Shown here one piece after another: positions 51,101-63,880 of a stretch of 64,000 bases of DNA (within the stretch, counting starts at the first letter, position 1; every line of letters starts with the position of its first letter). A program made the translations under genes and the position numbers. The notes under the pieces were generated by a model. That model was not told the origin of the DNA. It worked only from the letters and a program-made list of their open reading frames with translations, and searched no databases. The stretch is from Physcomitrium patens (Eukaryota; Streptophyta; Bryopsida; Funariales; Funariaceae), in contig NC_037256.1 in assembly GCF_000002425.4 (NCBI RefSeq), positions 13,524,233-13,588,232 of the forward strand. Direction: 5' to 3'.

Positions 51101-54100
51101 GTATCAAGTGGCTCCAGAAGCAGGTATATTTGATGCAATCGTACATTCGTACACTTGTATGTGTTCTTAGGATGACGCACTCGCGGAAATATTTTGTGTC
51201 TGGCTCTGATAACGGTGTGGTCCGTATTCAAATGGCTCCTCTGCCGGGCCAACTAATGGGAAATGATGACGACTCGAAATATTGGGAGGTAAGCGCTGTT
51301 GCTTTTTAATGATTCCTTGAAGAGGACCCCTCTCCTTGGTATGATGTGGATTACATGTCTTCTATTATCATAAAACTGTAGTGAGCGAACTACGGCATAC
51401 AGATGATTCAATTAGATTTTCTCTTTTAATAGTATGCTTCTCACTTCCAAGCAATTAGCTTGTTCTGTGTATCCCAGTTTATGGCGGCTACAGTGACACT
51501 CTCATGGACATGAAATAAGAGATTCCATAATGAGCTCCCAAGTCATCCATGTCTGAATCATTGTTGAAACAGTTGTAACTAGAAGAATCTTGACTCAGGC
51601 TTGCAACTTTTGCTATATTGAGTCCTTGTTAAAACGCATGTAACAAATACATGAGGCTTAACATAAACTGGGTTCACAGGCTGGTTTGCATGATGCCTTC
51701 TACGGTGTCGTCACTGGAGCAGCGCTGAGTTTTGATGATCAGTATTTGGTAAAAACATTTCCTAACTATTACCTTCTTTTCATGTGAAGTTTCTGCAGCA
51801 GTCGCTTTACCATTTGAGTTGTTAACCGACCAGCACTACTTTTCATAAATAACTTAGTTTAGTATCCTTATCGCGATTGCATTATATATTTTCAGGCAAG
51901 TGTATCGGAGGATGGTAGCTTCTTCATACACACGATCCACTTTATCGACGAAAAACCAGCTGCACCCGAACCATTTCCTCGTAAGTTATGAGAAAGACAT
52001 CTGTTGGCTTTGCTCTATTGAGCAAAAGAAAACGATGCGTGACAGAACTCACATAGGGTACTAGATTCAGGGTATAGTCTTATGGAATTTCTGGATTTTA
52101 AAATCTGGAAGTAGCGGGCAGAGAGCAACGGTGCCAAAGCTGAAAATGTCAGACTTCATACTATTACGACGTGTGATTCGATATGTTGCAGCAACAATTC
52201 CTGATGGCGATGTCGAGGATGTTCCGGGATACATGCTAAGTATTGAAGAATGGAGGCGAAAAGCGGAGCAGGATGAAATAGACCGGCTAGCGAAGGAGGC
52301 AAAGATGAAGCTTATTACTCAGTTAGAAGTCATTCGGAATCAGGTTGCCGTTCTATTAGAGGAAAACGGAGCAAAAGAACGCAACCAGCAACTAGCGCTG
52401 GAGGATTTTGTGATCGATTTTCGTCTTTTTAAGTTGGTCTTTTACCCCATTTTTGTAAGAGTCTGTTGCACATTTCTTAGAACTGCATGTTCAGTGGCTG
52501 TTTATGAGTGAAGGCGAGATAGTGACACTAATTGTGCATCAAGAACGGTTAGAGAATGCAGCTTTTTAAGCTTATTACGCAAACACGTAGCTATAAATCC
52601 TGCGACGCCTACTATATTCAAATTTTGTGTCGAGTTTTGGACACGTTTGGCATCACAAACAGGTATACTAGAGTTTTTTAACCCTTATAGTAGCTTCACC
52701 AGTTAGGCATCCTCTGTTTTCAAGCAATTCTATGATGTCACAAAGTCTTTACAATTTCTTAATTTTGAGATGTCTTCGGGTTTGAGTGGTAAGTGCAAGT
52801 TACGAATACCGTTTACAAAACCTACAACAAGTAAAGCTTCTCCTAATGTTGAAACACCGCTGCACATACCGTTGGGTATGTGAGTGTGCAGGAGGCTTGA
52901 GGAGGACACAATAGCAGAGCTGGAGCAAGCCCGCAAAGAGCTTCAGTGGGATTCTGAGAAGAGAAACGTGGGCCTTCGCAAACTAAGGTCGTTTTTCCTC
53001 GATCCTATTGAGGTTAGCCTCTGATATGCCACTTTTCATGATCTTCGGCACCAGTTGTGGACATCCTGCAGAGTTTTGATTTAGCATATTAATTTGAAGA
53101 GAATATTTTGATTTTTTTTGTTGAACTTTTCTCAATTTTTAGATAAGTATGGTATCCTTCCTTTGATTATGCATATATTGGGTTGCAGGTAGAACACATC
53201 GTAATACATGCCTTCGCCTCGGTATCACAGACCTCAACCTTTAGAGTTCTGAAGTTAACAGATGAATTTAAGGTGATTTTTATATATTTTCATATAACCT
53301 TGATGCTTAATTGACTTGAGTATAGTTGAAATCGAAGCGCAGTGACTTAATGATAGATGCATGGAATTTTTGAAATCACATGACAATTTTCAGTTGTTTG
53401 CAGATCAGAGTTGTCATGCTATCTCGTTTGTTTCTCACCTTTGAGATTGTGTTTGCGTTAGTCTTTTATCTTGAACGATCTTTAGGATTGAACTTGCTCA
53501 CAGATAGCTCTCAATGAGGCCAGACGTCAGGGATGGATGGGGAAGAGATCGTCAGTTTCTGACGCGCAGCGGAAACAGACTATAAGACAAGATGCGCTGG
53601 TATTCTTGAGTTCTTGATCTCTCACTACCTTTGAGACATAAATGAGAGATGCAATATTGCAGTAATGATAATTCAATAATCCTCCTACTAATTCTCAACG
53701 CTGTGTCTTACTGTCCTGCCGTCCTACATGGACGTCTGAGGCTTAAAGTAGAGAAAACTTTAAATCTTATGGTACCAACTTTACAAATAATGACGATACT
53801 GTATTCATAGTGTATTTACTTCAAGAATGCCTTTTTGAGTTGAATAGCTCGAAATTTTAAAGAATTACTTATATCTGTAATCCCTGTATCTAAACACAAT
53901 GCAGCAGAATCGTAACAGTTTAAAACAGTTGAATTTTGTTCGTTGAGATAAAAGTTTTAGCCTGAATTCACTCATGTCTTTGGAATTACAATTCGAAAGT
54001 GCAGAAGAAGAAAAAGAAGAGGGACGAGGAAAGTGCAGATGAACCGGGTATTACCAAGCTGGAATACAGGCGGCGTTTGTTGAAACAACGAATAAGAGAG

Positions 54101-57100
54101 TGGGATGATTTTCTTAAGACAAAACCTGACTTGGTGGGTTCGCCAGCTCTAAGAAATTACCTATACCATGTCTTTTGTGTAAATATTATGCTTCTGTTTT
54201 CCCGTAATAATTTGTGCACATTCTATTAGTATGGTATCGATGTCTCCTCACTTTCTGTTAGACCTTCTGCAACTCGTAGACTACATACAACCAAATGTAT
54301 GTAATTGCAGAAATCATTATCTAGCGCTGCATCCTTATTTGTTTTGAATACTTGCAAATAATTTTCTCCCCTCGCCTCTACATTGACTATTACTTGTTGA
54401 GTACTGAGATTATGATTCGGTTTTGTAGAAATGATGAACACACAATCTTCTTTTTTTTATTATTAGACTTGGGTTGCTGATGAAGATGTTGAGGCACTTG
54501 ATCGGGCAGTTAATAGCAAAGGTGATTTCAAGTTGAAGACGAATCCAGGATACGTGGTTCCAGATGATCAGTACACAAACGAGAAATTGAAACGAAATGA
54601 AATTGTACTCTTTCAAGAAGCTGTTCATGGTGTTAAGATGAATTTCAATAATCAGTTCTTTGTTCTTCGTCAAAAAAAGAAGGAACTTCGGGTAGTTTTG
54701 CTACTGAAGCAGAACCGCGTTATGGAGATTAACAAATTACTTGAGTAGGTCCACACAATCGCTTCCTTCATTCCTTAAACAAGAAGAAATGTTCTAAGTG
54801 TTACTTCACTAGTAAACATTTTACTTAATTGCAAATATGAAAGATATTTACTATTCCAAGGATTGGTAATGGTCCTACGGTTTGCTGTGAGAAACTCTGA
54901 CCTGAAATTATTGGAGCTGAAATTTCTATTGCACAGTTCAAAAGATCCTCTTGTTCCTGTACCTGATTTCAAAAGAGAAGAGCAGCCAGAAGTACGAGAA
55001 ATCGTCAAACAAGAAGTGAGTTCCTAAGTTGTCTAAAGAAGACTTCTGAGAATGTGATGATTAATCTGATTACGCTATCAATTGCTCTAATGGCACTATA
55101 ATCAAGTGCCTCATTGTGGTGTCCAACCGACTAACTTTGCTCTGGCATCATTATTTCAATGTGAAATGCAAAACATAGCTGGCCAGCCATCAAAGAACTT
55201 AAAAAAGATTTTAAACTTGCCTGTTTGAGTGGTTTATCTGCCCATGCTTTGCATTAAGATACGCACATTCTTTTTGCAGGACCGAGATGCACACGAAGCA
55301 AAAATAGCTGCTGCGACTGCAGCCGCATTAGCAGCAGAAGGCAAGGTATTTAACTTTGTAAATTTATTGAAAAAAAATCCTTAAGCGAAACGTGTCATGG
55401 TTGCATTCCCTACTTTCTAACCAATTCTAGCAATTGATCGGTCACTGCTTCCCATCCCTCGATTACTTTTAAAGATCCTGCCAATCAATCCATTTTCAAA
55501 GCGTGTGCTGTGCTCATCAGAATTACAATCTGCAACTTTTGGTGAGATTGGAAATGATATTTTAGTGTACATCGAGTGATGGAGGTTTCCTTACTTAGTG
55601 TCAATGTCAGCTCATGGCAGAGCAAAGAAGGCGGTGGCTTAGGCGTTATGACAGCTGGTCCCAAGAAAACGGCCGAAGACCCAAAACCAGATCCCGTTGT
55701 TGGGACGCAGAGACTGGATCCCAAATCTCAAACGAAACCGAAAGGCAAACTCAGAAGGAAAGCAGAACCACCGAAGATAATTCTATCTCCATTGGAGGTA
55801 ATAGAGATATATTCCTCCGTCCTTTTCAGTCCATGAATTTATTAATCAGGAATTTTTCAGTTGTGATAATCTCTTACAGGAAAGTGAAAAGGAGGCAAAT
55901 CACATAAGGCTCCGACATGAAAAATCAAAGTTGGAATCAGAGATGAGAAAAATCATTACCGAATTTGATGATGAATTAGAGAGGCTGCGGCAGGAAAAAT
56001 ATCGTCTTGAGGTCAACATGAAGTGCGCTGATTTAAAAGCGCTTGTCATGTATGAGGTGTGCGTTAATTCAATCTGAAAACTCTTTGATCAGCTTCGATT
56101 TTTGTTTTATATTTGTTATGCTCTTTTTATTCATGTATTCAAATGTTTAGGCTTTCTGCAGCGGTGATTGTACTACCTTTTCCTTGACATCTTTTCTCAT
56201 CCAGATTGGTTAGTTGTAAAACCATTCTCAGTGTCAATCGTCGGCTAGATATTAATCTCTAAGTATTTCATAGAGCTAATTATCAACAGGAGCTTTTTCA
56301 TTTTAAGAGTACTGTGAAGGTAAGTTTTCACAAGGTAGTTTGAAGTCAGCTTTAGCTTCATTATATAATGTGATACTTTCATTTGTTGGATCAAAACTTA
56401 AGCAATCTGTATTATTGGTTCAAAATTATTCTGCGACACAGGAGTTAAAAATTCTCCGGAAACTGCAAACCCACGAGGACGCTTTAGACATGCGTTGCCA
56501 GGCGAAACTTGCAGAGGATGCTGATATTGTGGTAAGAGCATCGTACAAGGCACAAAACGACTGAAAAATCTAAGTAAAGGCAGTAGTCCTTTCGAGTTAC
56601 AATATTTCTGTCTGCTTCGACTGTGCTTAACGTAAACGGAAATAAGTAGTAAGGTCTTTCATGGATTGAGAGAGCAAGACCTTGACTGGGAGATCAATTC
56701 TTAAAGATGTCAATATTTAGTATCTATGGACAATGCTTACGCAGTCTTGCTGATGCGGCTGATAGGTAAAACTGGCCGAACACGATTTGGTGGTGGATGC
56801 TGCTCAAGAAGAGGTTCAAGAACTTACAGAGCAAAGGGATAAGGTGGTTATAATATTCGTGACTTAACATGTCCTGTAAAGCTTGTTACAAAATCTATTC
56901 ATAATCGTCTTTCAGCAGCGATGGGAAGTTTTCTTATTTTATTTTCTTATTTTCTTATCTTTTACCTCTTGGTTTAGTTTTAAAATTATCCTTTTAGTCC
57001 GGTTAACTTTTAGAAGGAAATTCCATACAATCTCAGTTTATTTATACAGTGATGCTCATTTTGTGATTCTTTTGTAGAGTGTCTTACGAAAGTTGACTAA

Positions 57101-59575
57101 CTGGCATGTGGACATATTCTGAGCAGCTCTTTGCGATGTGGATGCAAACAAACCCACCTCCGGATCTTAACCCAGCTCACGGTGAACTTCACCGAATGTA
57201 CATTAAAAAAATGCGACGGCCCAAGAAACCCAAGGAAAACCCTGACGATGAGACTGAAGAATCAGATCTGGACGAAGTAGCTGACGACGACGAAGAGGAA
57301 TACGAGGATGAGGATGTACGTCTACTTATTATTTTTAAATGTATCTTCTATTTCATGTAAAGATTACTTTGAATTCAACACATTTGTTTTAGCCTGTATT
57401 TGGACTGGTGGCATTATGTTTGTATGGTCCCACACAGCGCTTCTGATGTCTGGAATGAGTAGTGTCCCTCTTTTTCTGTTTCATCACCGATTTCATCAAT
57501 TGGCCATTCTCTGGATTATGATGTAGTTCGTAGAGCTGTGTCCTGGGAATGGGGACCCTGCGCTATACAAGAGGATGGTTGCTATGCGAGATAGACGTTG
57601 TTTTCTCGATTATGCGATTATTGACCAGGGCAAGATTGTTGATGGTAATAACAGAACTTTCTCTCTCTTAATATTTGTATTTTTCTTTGCAACACTTATG
57701 AAGACCTTTGTTATGAATGGATTTGTGATCCGTTCATTCTGTGATATAATGTTTAGGTCAATGATTTAATAGCTGGTCAGCATGCATCCTTTTTCTAAGA
57801 TTCACTTGAAATATCGAAATGTGTAGCATTTGAAATCAATGATTAGAGGAATTGTCGCTACAGCCCCCGTTTTTGGTTATTTTGCAGCTTTGTTGAAGGA
57901 AAAAGGACAAATTATAAAGAAAAAGAAGGCAGTAGCGAGCCAGCTCAATGGCATTGAGTCAGAAATCGTGAAATTTCAGACTCTAAAACAAACGTCACTG
58001 AACAATGTGGAAGTTGGGCTTACGCTAAAAATGAACCAGGTTAAATTTCTCTTCTGCGTCGACATTAAATTCCACAAGACATTTTCACAAAACTGTATGA
58101 ATGATGTGTTCGCACTTGATTATATATCCACACATCGCCTTCTTGTCCTACTGAGCGACTGCAGGTTGAGTATATGGAGAATGGTAGATTGCCTGAAGAT
58201 CTCTCTAGAGCCCTTGTATTTGCGTTGAAAGAAGAACAAGGATTGATTGACAGACTTCGCGCGCATGGCGAGAGGAAGAAGTCTTTGAAGAAGCTGCACA
58301 AAGAGTTGAAAAAGATGCATGCCGACCTGCAAAGAGAGAGACGGGCTCAAGAGAAGAAAACGAAACAGACCGAGGCAAAATACGTGGAAAGCCAAATGTT
58401 GAAGTTTGGCGAGGTGCCCGTTACACTATTCTATTTCCATCCGACTTTAACTTGTACCTTCGAAGCTCCTTAGAATCAAATCAGTAATAAGTGGGGAATT
58501 CGATACGCAAACAATAATCAATAGAGCAGACATAATTTGTTTGCACATGTTCCTCATCAAGATATGGGGTTGTATGTGAAGACTCTTGTGGACGAAACGT
58601 TGAATATTATCATGATCAAGAAAGATCTGCAATTCCTGAGAGATAAATTGCGGAACCAGGAGGTCGGGCTCATACGTGAGCTGTCAGTGTGGCACCGGAG
58701 GATAGAAAGAGCCACGGACCAATTGCGAAGTATGTTGTGACTTTTGTAAAATTAGCTGTATGTTCCTAAAACAGCTCTGTTACTGAAGTATCACACAGCT
58801 TAAATACTGACTTCACATGGCAATTGATCTTCCACCAGGTCTGACGAAGGAGAACGCTGCAATCCTTCACATTGTTGCTGACCTCAAAGAACAGATGCAA
58901 TCAATTCATTTTGTGAGTTTATTCGGTCGTTGAATATGAAATTCGCACTTTGCATCAAATACAGCATGTTGAGACCACTTCCTACCATCTTAATCTAAAG
59001 ATTTTGTCTCAAGTATCAGCATCTTTGACTAAATATCAACTTTAGGTCAGCTTGTGATCTGTAGAATGGCATTAGATGATTGCCTATCTCCAGAGAGTAA
59101 CTGGTTACATTATTATATATCCACAGGACATGACGTGCAGGGCAGCAACCACCTACACGGACTCTCTTCTAGAAAAGCAAAAGGCCGAATCTGACCAGAA
59201 CATTCTCTCCATTGTAAGTAGAATCTGTTTCAAAACAACTGATGTGTTGACATCAAGGATTCATTATGTATCCTAACTTGACTTTTCTATGTCATGCAAA
59301 GGTCACAACCTGCAACATCCATGTGCAACTCAATATTTACTACGTTCATGTATTCTGATGTTCTATCTGCTCAACTGAAAGGATCGACTTCCAAACGCAA
59401 AATCTGCCCATTCTAAATTTCTACATTTTGTTCTAATGGAATTAATGAGCATTATCGACGTGTGCAGAAAATTACCAAGCAAGATGAGATGATCCAAGAA
59501 CTTAAGAAATCAATCACTAGAACGAAGACTGTGTTGCCCAAAGTGTACCCCTGCGATCGTGAACAGGCCAGATAA
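45159..59575 (+). CDS. CFAP44: Cilia- and flagella-associated protein 44 (FAP44) homologue
   Basis: Axonemal protein; with CFAP43 it forms the tether that holds the I1/f inner-arm dynein heads to the doublet, so here it should serve the sperm flagellum. I read about 40 exons, nearly all in phase with GT-AG introns: first 45159-45263, then for example 46135-46260, 47789-47980, 49013-49213, 50538-50786, 54467-54744, 58165-58413, last 59468-59575; about 1700 residues (human about 1850). N-terminal half: WD repeats ([30 protein letters not shown]), then a Pro-rich linker near 50,170-50,700 and a second WD block; C-terminal half: long coiled coils from 52,200, an acidic run (57,230-57,315) and the CFAP44 words [14 protein letters not shown] and QMLKFGE. 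Less certain boundaries: acceptors near 48,395, 57,127 and 58,559, and the GTTGGT donor at 52,433. It converges on PWP1. Confidence 0.93.
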
Positions 59576-60794
59576 ATGCAAAGACAAGAAAGTCATAAAC
59601 ATGGTCGTTTCAAAAACTGATATCACTAGAAATGAGGTTGAACTTGAAAGCTGAGGTAACATGTCTTCATTCGTGCAACATATATTCAAGGTCTGCCTAA
59701 ACGTACTTCAAAAAAGCCACTTCTTGAAAAAAAACCAAGCAAATAGAGTTGTGAAGGCATTGCAACCTAATTAGCTTAAAATATTGAAATTCTTGCACAT
59801 TAGGTATTAAAAATGTATGAAAATAAAAATACGTACAATGTGAAAAGAACCAATATGCTCTACAATTGTAGGTTGTTTCATACATCATCTACTAGAAGGG
59901 AAAATGGTTTCAAGTTTGATTGACTTTTTGTTGCAGTAAACAATTATATTGATGTTTCATATTGATAATAATACTAACAGATTTAATATTTTCGTTTGAA
60001 ATACTTGAATTTAATTGGGCAATAAAAATATGTGCATTAAGTCGTATCCAAATATTAAGATTTTTTTTTTTTTTCTTCAATTCGTTGGTATTCCACATAA
60101 TTTGCTACTATATTCAGTCCTTTATACAATATTAGTTTTTCATCTAAGTAGTACACCATCTTGACATACGTAAATATTCTAAGATTAAATATATTGAATT
60201 TTTGTGGGTAACACATAGCATATTCCTACCACATTTTGTTAACGTTCATAGACTGACTCGGACTATGGAGAAACATGGCGATTGTGCTTTTGTACTTGAG
60301 CCCCACAACAGATAAATAAAAGACAATACTAAGGATATTCAACCCCTGAACAGAAAACACTCCAGGATTTATATCAAGAATTAATGAGCCAAAAACATAT
60401 AATGCCTAAAGAATACATGCTTCATATACCCTCAGGAAATATTTCATGGGTGCAACATTTCTCGTCAATATACAGTGAGCCAAGCACGTGGAAAAAACTC
60501 CGATCAAACAACTCTAAATGAATACAGGATACAATTATAGAATGTCCTGTGAAGTATGGCCTAAGAAGATACACTCCTTGAGTGCACCGCACCAAATAAC
60601 CAGCAGATAAATCAACCTCTTCCTGAAGCACAAGCTGTTGGCCAGTTGGTACCTGTTCTAAAAATCCGTGTACAGACACAGAAAATGAGGGAGGAAGCTA
60701 TTACCAGCCCTTAAGATACTACATACTTTACCCGGAATCAGCGATCTTTAGAGTAGCAGATAGCGATTGCACTTGGACATCTCCTCAGCTCCAA
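59576..60794. other. Convergent 3' region between CFAP44 and PWP1
   Basis: Holds the 3' UTRs of the two tail-to-tail genes and AT-rich spacer, with a poly(T) run at about 60061-60074. An 85-codon minus-strand frame at 60422-60679 is probably in the PWP1 3' UTR. Confidence 0.5.
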
Positions 60795-62378
60795 TTAAGC
60801 CTCAACGTTAGTGGATATCCTCCTTGGTCTGGGAGAAAACTTCCCAAATCTTCTCGAGACCTCTCCAATTGCTAACGTATCCCACACATGCAAATTACCC
60901 TTTGATCCACCAACAGCAAGCAAAAATGGAGCATCCTTGCAAAAACTTGCCGCAAAGACAGCACCAACCTTCGGGTTGGTGGACGCAATGCAAGCTGGTT
61001 GATTGTCTGTCAAGTCCCACAACTTCACCATCTTATCAGTGGATACCGTAGCCAGAAGGTTGGGTGCAGCAGTGTTGTATGCCAAACAGCAAGCAGCCTT
61101 GTCATGTGCATGAATGGTGAACAAAGCTTTCCCTTGCTGAGGATCTGTTGTCCCTGTGCGCACATCATATCCTCCAACAGTTCCATCTTCTAAACTCACT
61201 ATAAATGTGTGTGGCGTGTGCGGATCCCAGGCTAGATATTCTACATCGGCAGAGACAGACCAGCGGATGGCGGCCGCTTGAGGAGCTCTCATATCTGTCA
61301 GGGCCACTGTCCGATCAAAGGACCCACTAAGAAGGACTGTAGGCTCCTTCAAGTTCCATGCTACGGCTTGAACTTTATCTGTGTGAATATTCATGGTGTG
61401 CTCGCATGCTCCCTTCACCACGTCCCAGATTTTGACAGACTTATCTGCACTTGCACTTGCGATAACGTTTCGAAATACAGAATTCCAAGATAGACCTAAC
61501 ACTGCATCCGTATGACTGCCCTCTTTGTACTGCACTTGTTTCGCTGCAGCCTTCTTCTTCGACTTCTTCTTGTTCTTCTTCTCTGTAGACCCTTGCTCAG
61601 GTACAGACTGAATTGCTCCACCTAACACACTCACAGGTTCCACCGAATCCACCACATCCAAATCCCAAATTTCGATTTCGGGTTGCATCGTCCCTACCGC
61701 AACATAGTTTCCCTTTCCTTCGCCTTTAGGATTACAATCTAGCCATGAAAGGCACAAAGGAAAAGCTGGCAACATGATGTCATGGTGAACGTACATATTC
61801 GTCTCCTCGTCAGGATCCTCACTTATAGTGTCTTCAGTTTCGTAAACCCAATACTCGAGGTGACTCACGTCGTCTTCGTTTCGAGCAGTCAGGATGATCA
61901 AATCCGAATCCTTAATAGTCATGTCCTCAATTTCCTCATCCTCATCGTCATTTTTATCGACAAGGTAAGGGTCGTCTTCATTGCTAGGATAATAAGCTGC
62001 CCCCAAACCACCATTTCCAAAAATCTCGACTCCTTCATCTTCTTCGTCGTAATGGTCCATGTCAAGCTCCGCCAAACCATCAGCGAGCATCTCCTCATGA
62101 GACTTGTGCCCATTGGGCTGAGACGTCGTCGCTCCAAGTGCCGAAGCAGCAGCTAAAGCAGTCGAAACAGCAGCGGAACCGCCAGAACCAGCCCCAGCGT
62201 CCTCCATCTCGTCTGCATCCAATTCCTCATCCTCTTCGTCCCCTTCTCCTTCGCTCGCCTCGCGAAGATCCTCATGCTGCTGTAAAAGCTCCCGCAGCTG
62301 CTCCTCCGTCGGCGGCTCGGCTACCACAGGCACATTTTTTGCTGCCCCTTTCGGCACCCAACACACGGCGGCAATCAT
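60795..62378 (-). CDS. PWP1: PWP1-like WD-repeat protein (periodic tryptophan protein 1)
   Basis: Nucleolar WD-repeat protein tied to ribosome biogenesis and, in animals, to rDNA chromatin. Single exon, 527 residues. The start is the ATG at 62378 because MIAAVCWVPKGAAKNVP matches the conserved PWP1 N-terminus; the frame is open 30 codons further up without an ATG. Residues 40-62 and 111-152 are acidic; a lysine-rich patch at 267-280 (KKNKKKSKKK) is a likely nuclear/nucleolar signal. WD repeats end in IWDL near 240, IWDV near 320, LTDM near 363, GYDV near 406, LWDL near 455 and VWDT near 501, making a near-complete propeller. No break is seen. The gene is intronless in the coding part, in contrast to its many-exon neighbour CFAP44, with which it converges. 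Confidence 0.95.
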   Translation of the reverse strand: MIAAVCWVPKGAAKNVPVVAEPPTEEQLRELLQQHEDLREASEGEGDEEDEELDADEMEDAGAGSGGSAAVSTALAAASALGATTSQPNGHKSHEEMLADGLAELDMDHYDEEDEGVEIFGNGGLGAAYYPSNEDDPYLVDKNDDEDEEIEDMTIKDSDLIILTARNEDDVSHLEYWVYETEDTISEDPDEETNMYVHHDIMLPAFPLCLSWLDCNPKGEGKGNYVAVGTMQPEIEIWDLDVVDSVEPVSVLGGAIQSVPEQGSTEKKNKKKSKKKAAAKQVQYKEGSHTDAVLGLSWNSVFRNVIASASADKSVKIWDVVKGACEHTMNIHTDKVQAVAWNLKEPTVLLSGSFDRTVALTDMRAPQAAAIRWSVSADVEYLAWDPHTPHTFIVSLEDGTVGGYDVRTGTTDPQQGKALFTIHAHDKAACCLAYNTAAPNLLATVSTDKMVKLWDLTDNQPACIASTNPKVGAVFAASFCKDAPFLLAVGGSKGNLHVWDTLAIGEVSRRFGKFSPRPRRISTNVEA

Positions 62379-62541
62379 GCTGCTGCCACAATCTAACACA
62401 AACCCAGAAAACCCTTCCGACTCTCCACAATCCCAGAGCCTGCGATTGCGCGAGAGCTTCAAAAGCAATCACGCAAGCGAAGATGAGCACACACCCTCTG
62501 TAGGTGAAGACAGCAAAGTCCTTGCGCTAGAGCTTCGAGAA

Positions 62542-62550
62542 TTAGGGTTT
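62542..62550 (-). promoter_or_regulatory. Telo-box (AAACCCTAA) upstream of PWP1
   Basis: On the minus strand AAACCCTAA lies about 165 bp before the PWP1 start codon; a partial copy, CCCTAAATCC, follows at 62561-62570. Telo-boxes are frequent in promoters and leaders of plant ribosomal and ribosome-biogenesis genes, which fits the PWP1 call. No site II (TGGGCC/T) element was noticed beside it. Confidence 0.5.
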
Positions 62551-62570
62551 AAGGAGAATTAGGATTTAGG

Positions 62571-63848
62571 GCATTCAGAACCCGCTACTCTTGGACGCAT
62601 CTAGACGACTACTGTTTTTATATTAAGAAATAGGTCAACGTCACACCGTCTGCCACCTGACCACCACTCATAAAACCTAAATCTTTGCTCAGAGAAATAA
62701 AAAAAGATTTGTATGAATTGGTAAATGTTGTTGTTTTTGTTGTTGTTCTTTCAAATTTTTGAATTGTAGACAAAAAATTGAGCTGTGACAAAAAACCCAA
62801 AATGGATGACTCATGATGATTTGCAGTCCTATGTGGCAACTGCAACTTTGAAGTGACTTTCATGCTTTACATGGGGTTTTTGAAATACTGATTTTTTTTA
62901 AAGTGAAATAAACATAAGTAAATAAATAAATAAAAGTAGATCACATTATTACAATTCTTTATTCAATAACATTAATGTTAATAAAATGAACAGTGAACTT
63001 AGTCTATTTTTTATTTTTTATTTTTCATAGTAATTGTGGTTTGGGTTGAAGAACTAAAGTTTATATTTGTTTTATGGAGTAAAAGGAGGGTTGAATTTTG
63101 TTTTAAAATGGGGTTTCAATTCTGCACCTTGATGAGGGAAGTTTGAAAACTTTGAGAAGAAAAATGTAGGTACCAGCAACAGCATACCCAAGCATTTCCA
63201 AGTTACTGAAATAAATAAATAAATACGTGGTTATAGTGTCCACAAAAATTGTGTTTTAGACTAATAAATGTAAAGTAATACTAAAAATTAAATAGAAACA
63301 CAATCTTTTGATGATTGAGTTACTGTTATGGTTAGAAGTATGTTAGATCTTCCACAAATTAAATGCAACAACAAAACAATTAAATTTTAAGACAATGGTT
63401 AATGTTTGAATCACAAAACAATCTTTAACAGATTAAAATGTGAAGTGTGTGTATATATATATATGTATACATATACTGTATTCCATTTGAAAAGAAATGC
63501 AAATATTAGTTACACTTAAAAATATATTCATTGTAACTACCAAATAAAGCAAAATTTTATTCAAGATAACAATACTTAATAAATAAATTTATAAAAGCAA
63601 TTCTTGTAGCCATTTGTAAAATCTTCTACACCTTAAAAACTATTAAGATATAGATTAAGAAGATAAGGTAAGGATGGATGTGTGTTGCATATCTTTATGG
63701 CATTTGTTGAAATTTCTTATTATAATCCATCAATTCTTGTTTAGAAATTGACATATTTCTTTGAATCATTGAAGGAGTTGAGCTAATTTATTTTAGTAAC
63801 AGTAATTATATTAATAGACATACATAAAAATAATTAAAATAAAACACG

Positions 63849-63880
<32 letters not shown>

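Noticed and set aside
45159-59575. CFAP43 instead of CFAP44
   Set aside because: The acidic run followed by a CPGNGD-ALYKRM word and the C-terminal QMLKFGE word agree with CFAP44; both proteins share the WD plus coiled-coil layout.
61782-62156. Plus-strand frame of 124 codons
   Set aside because: Antisense shadow of PWP1.
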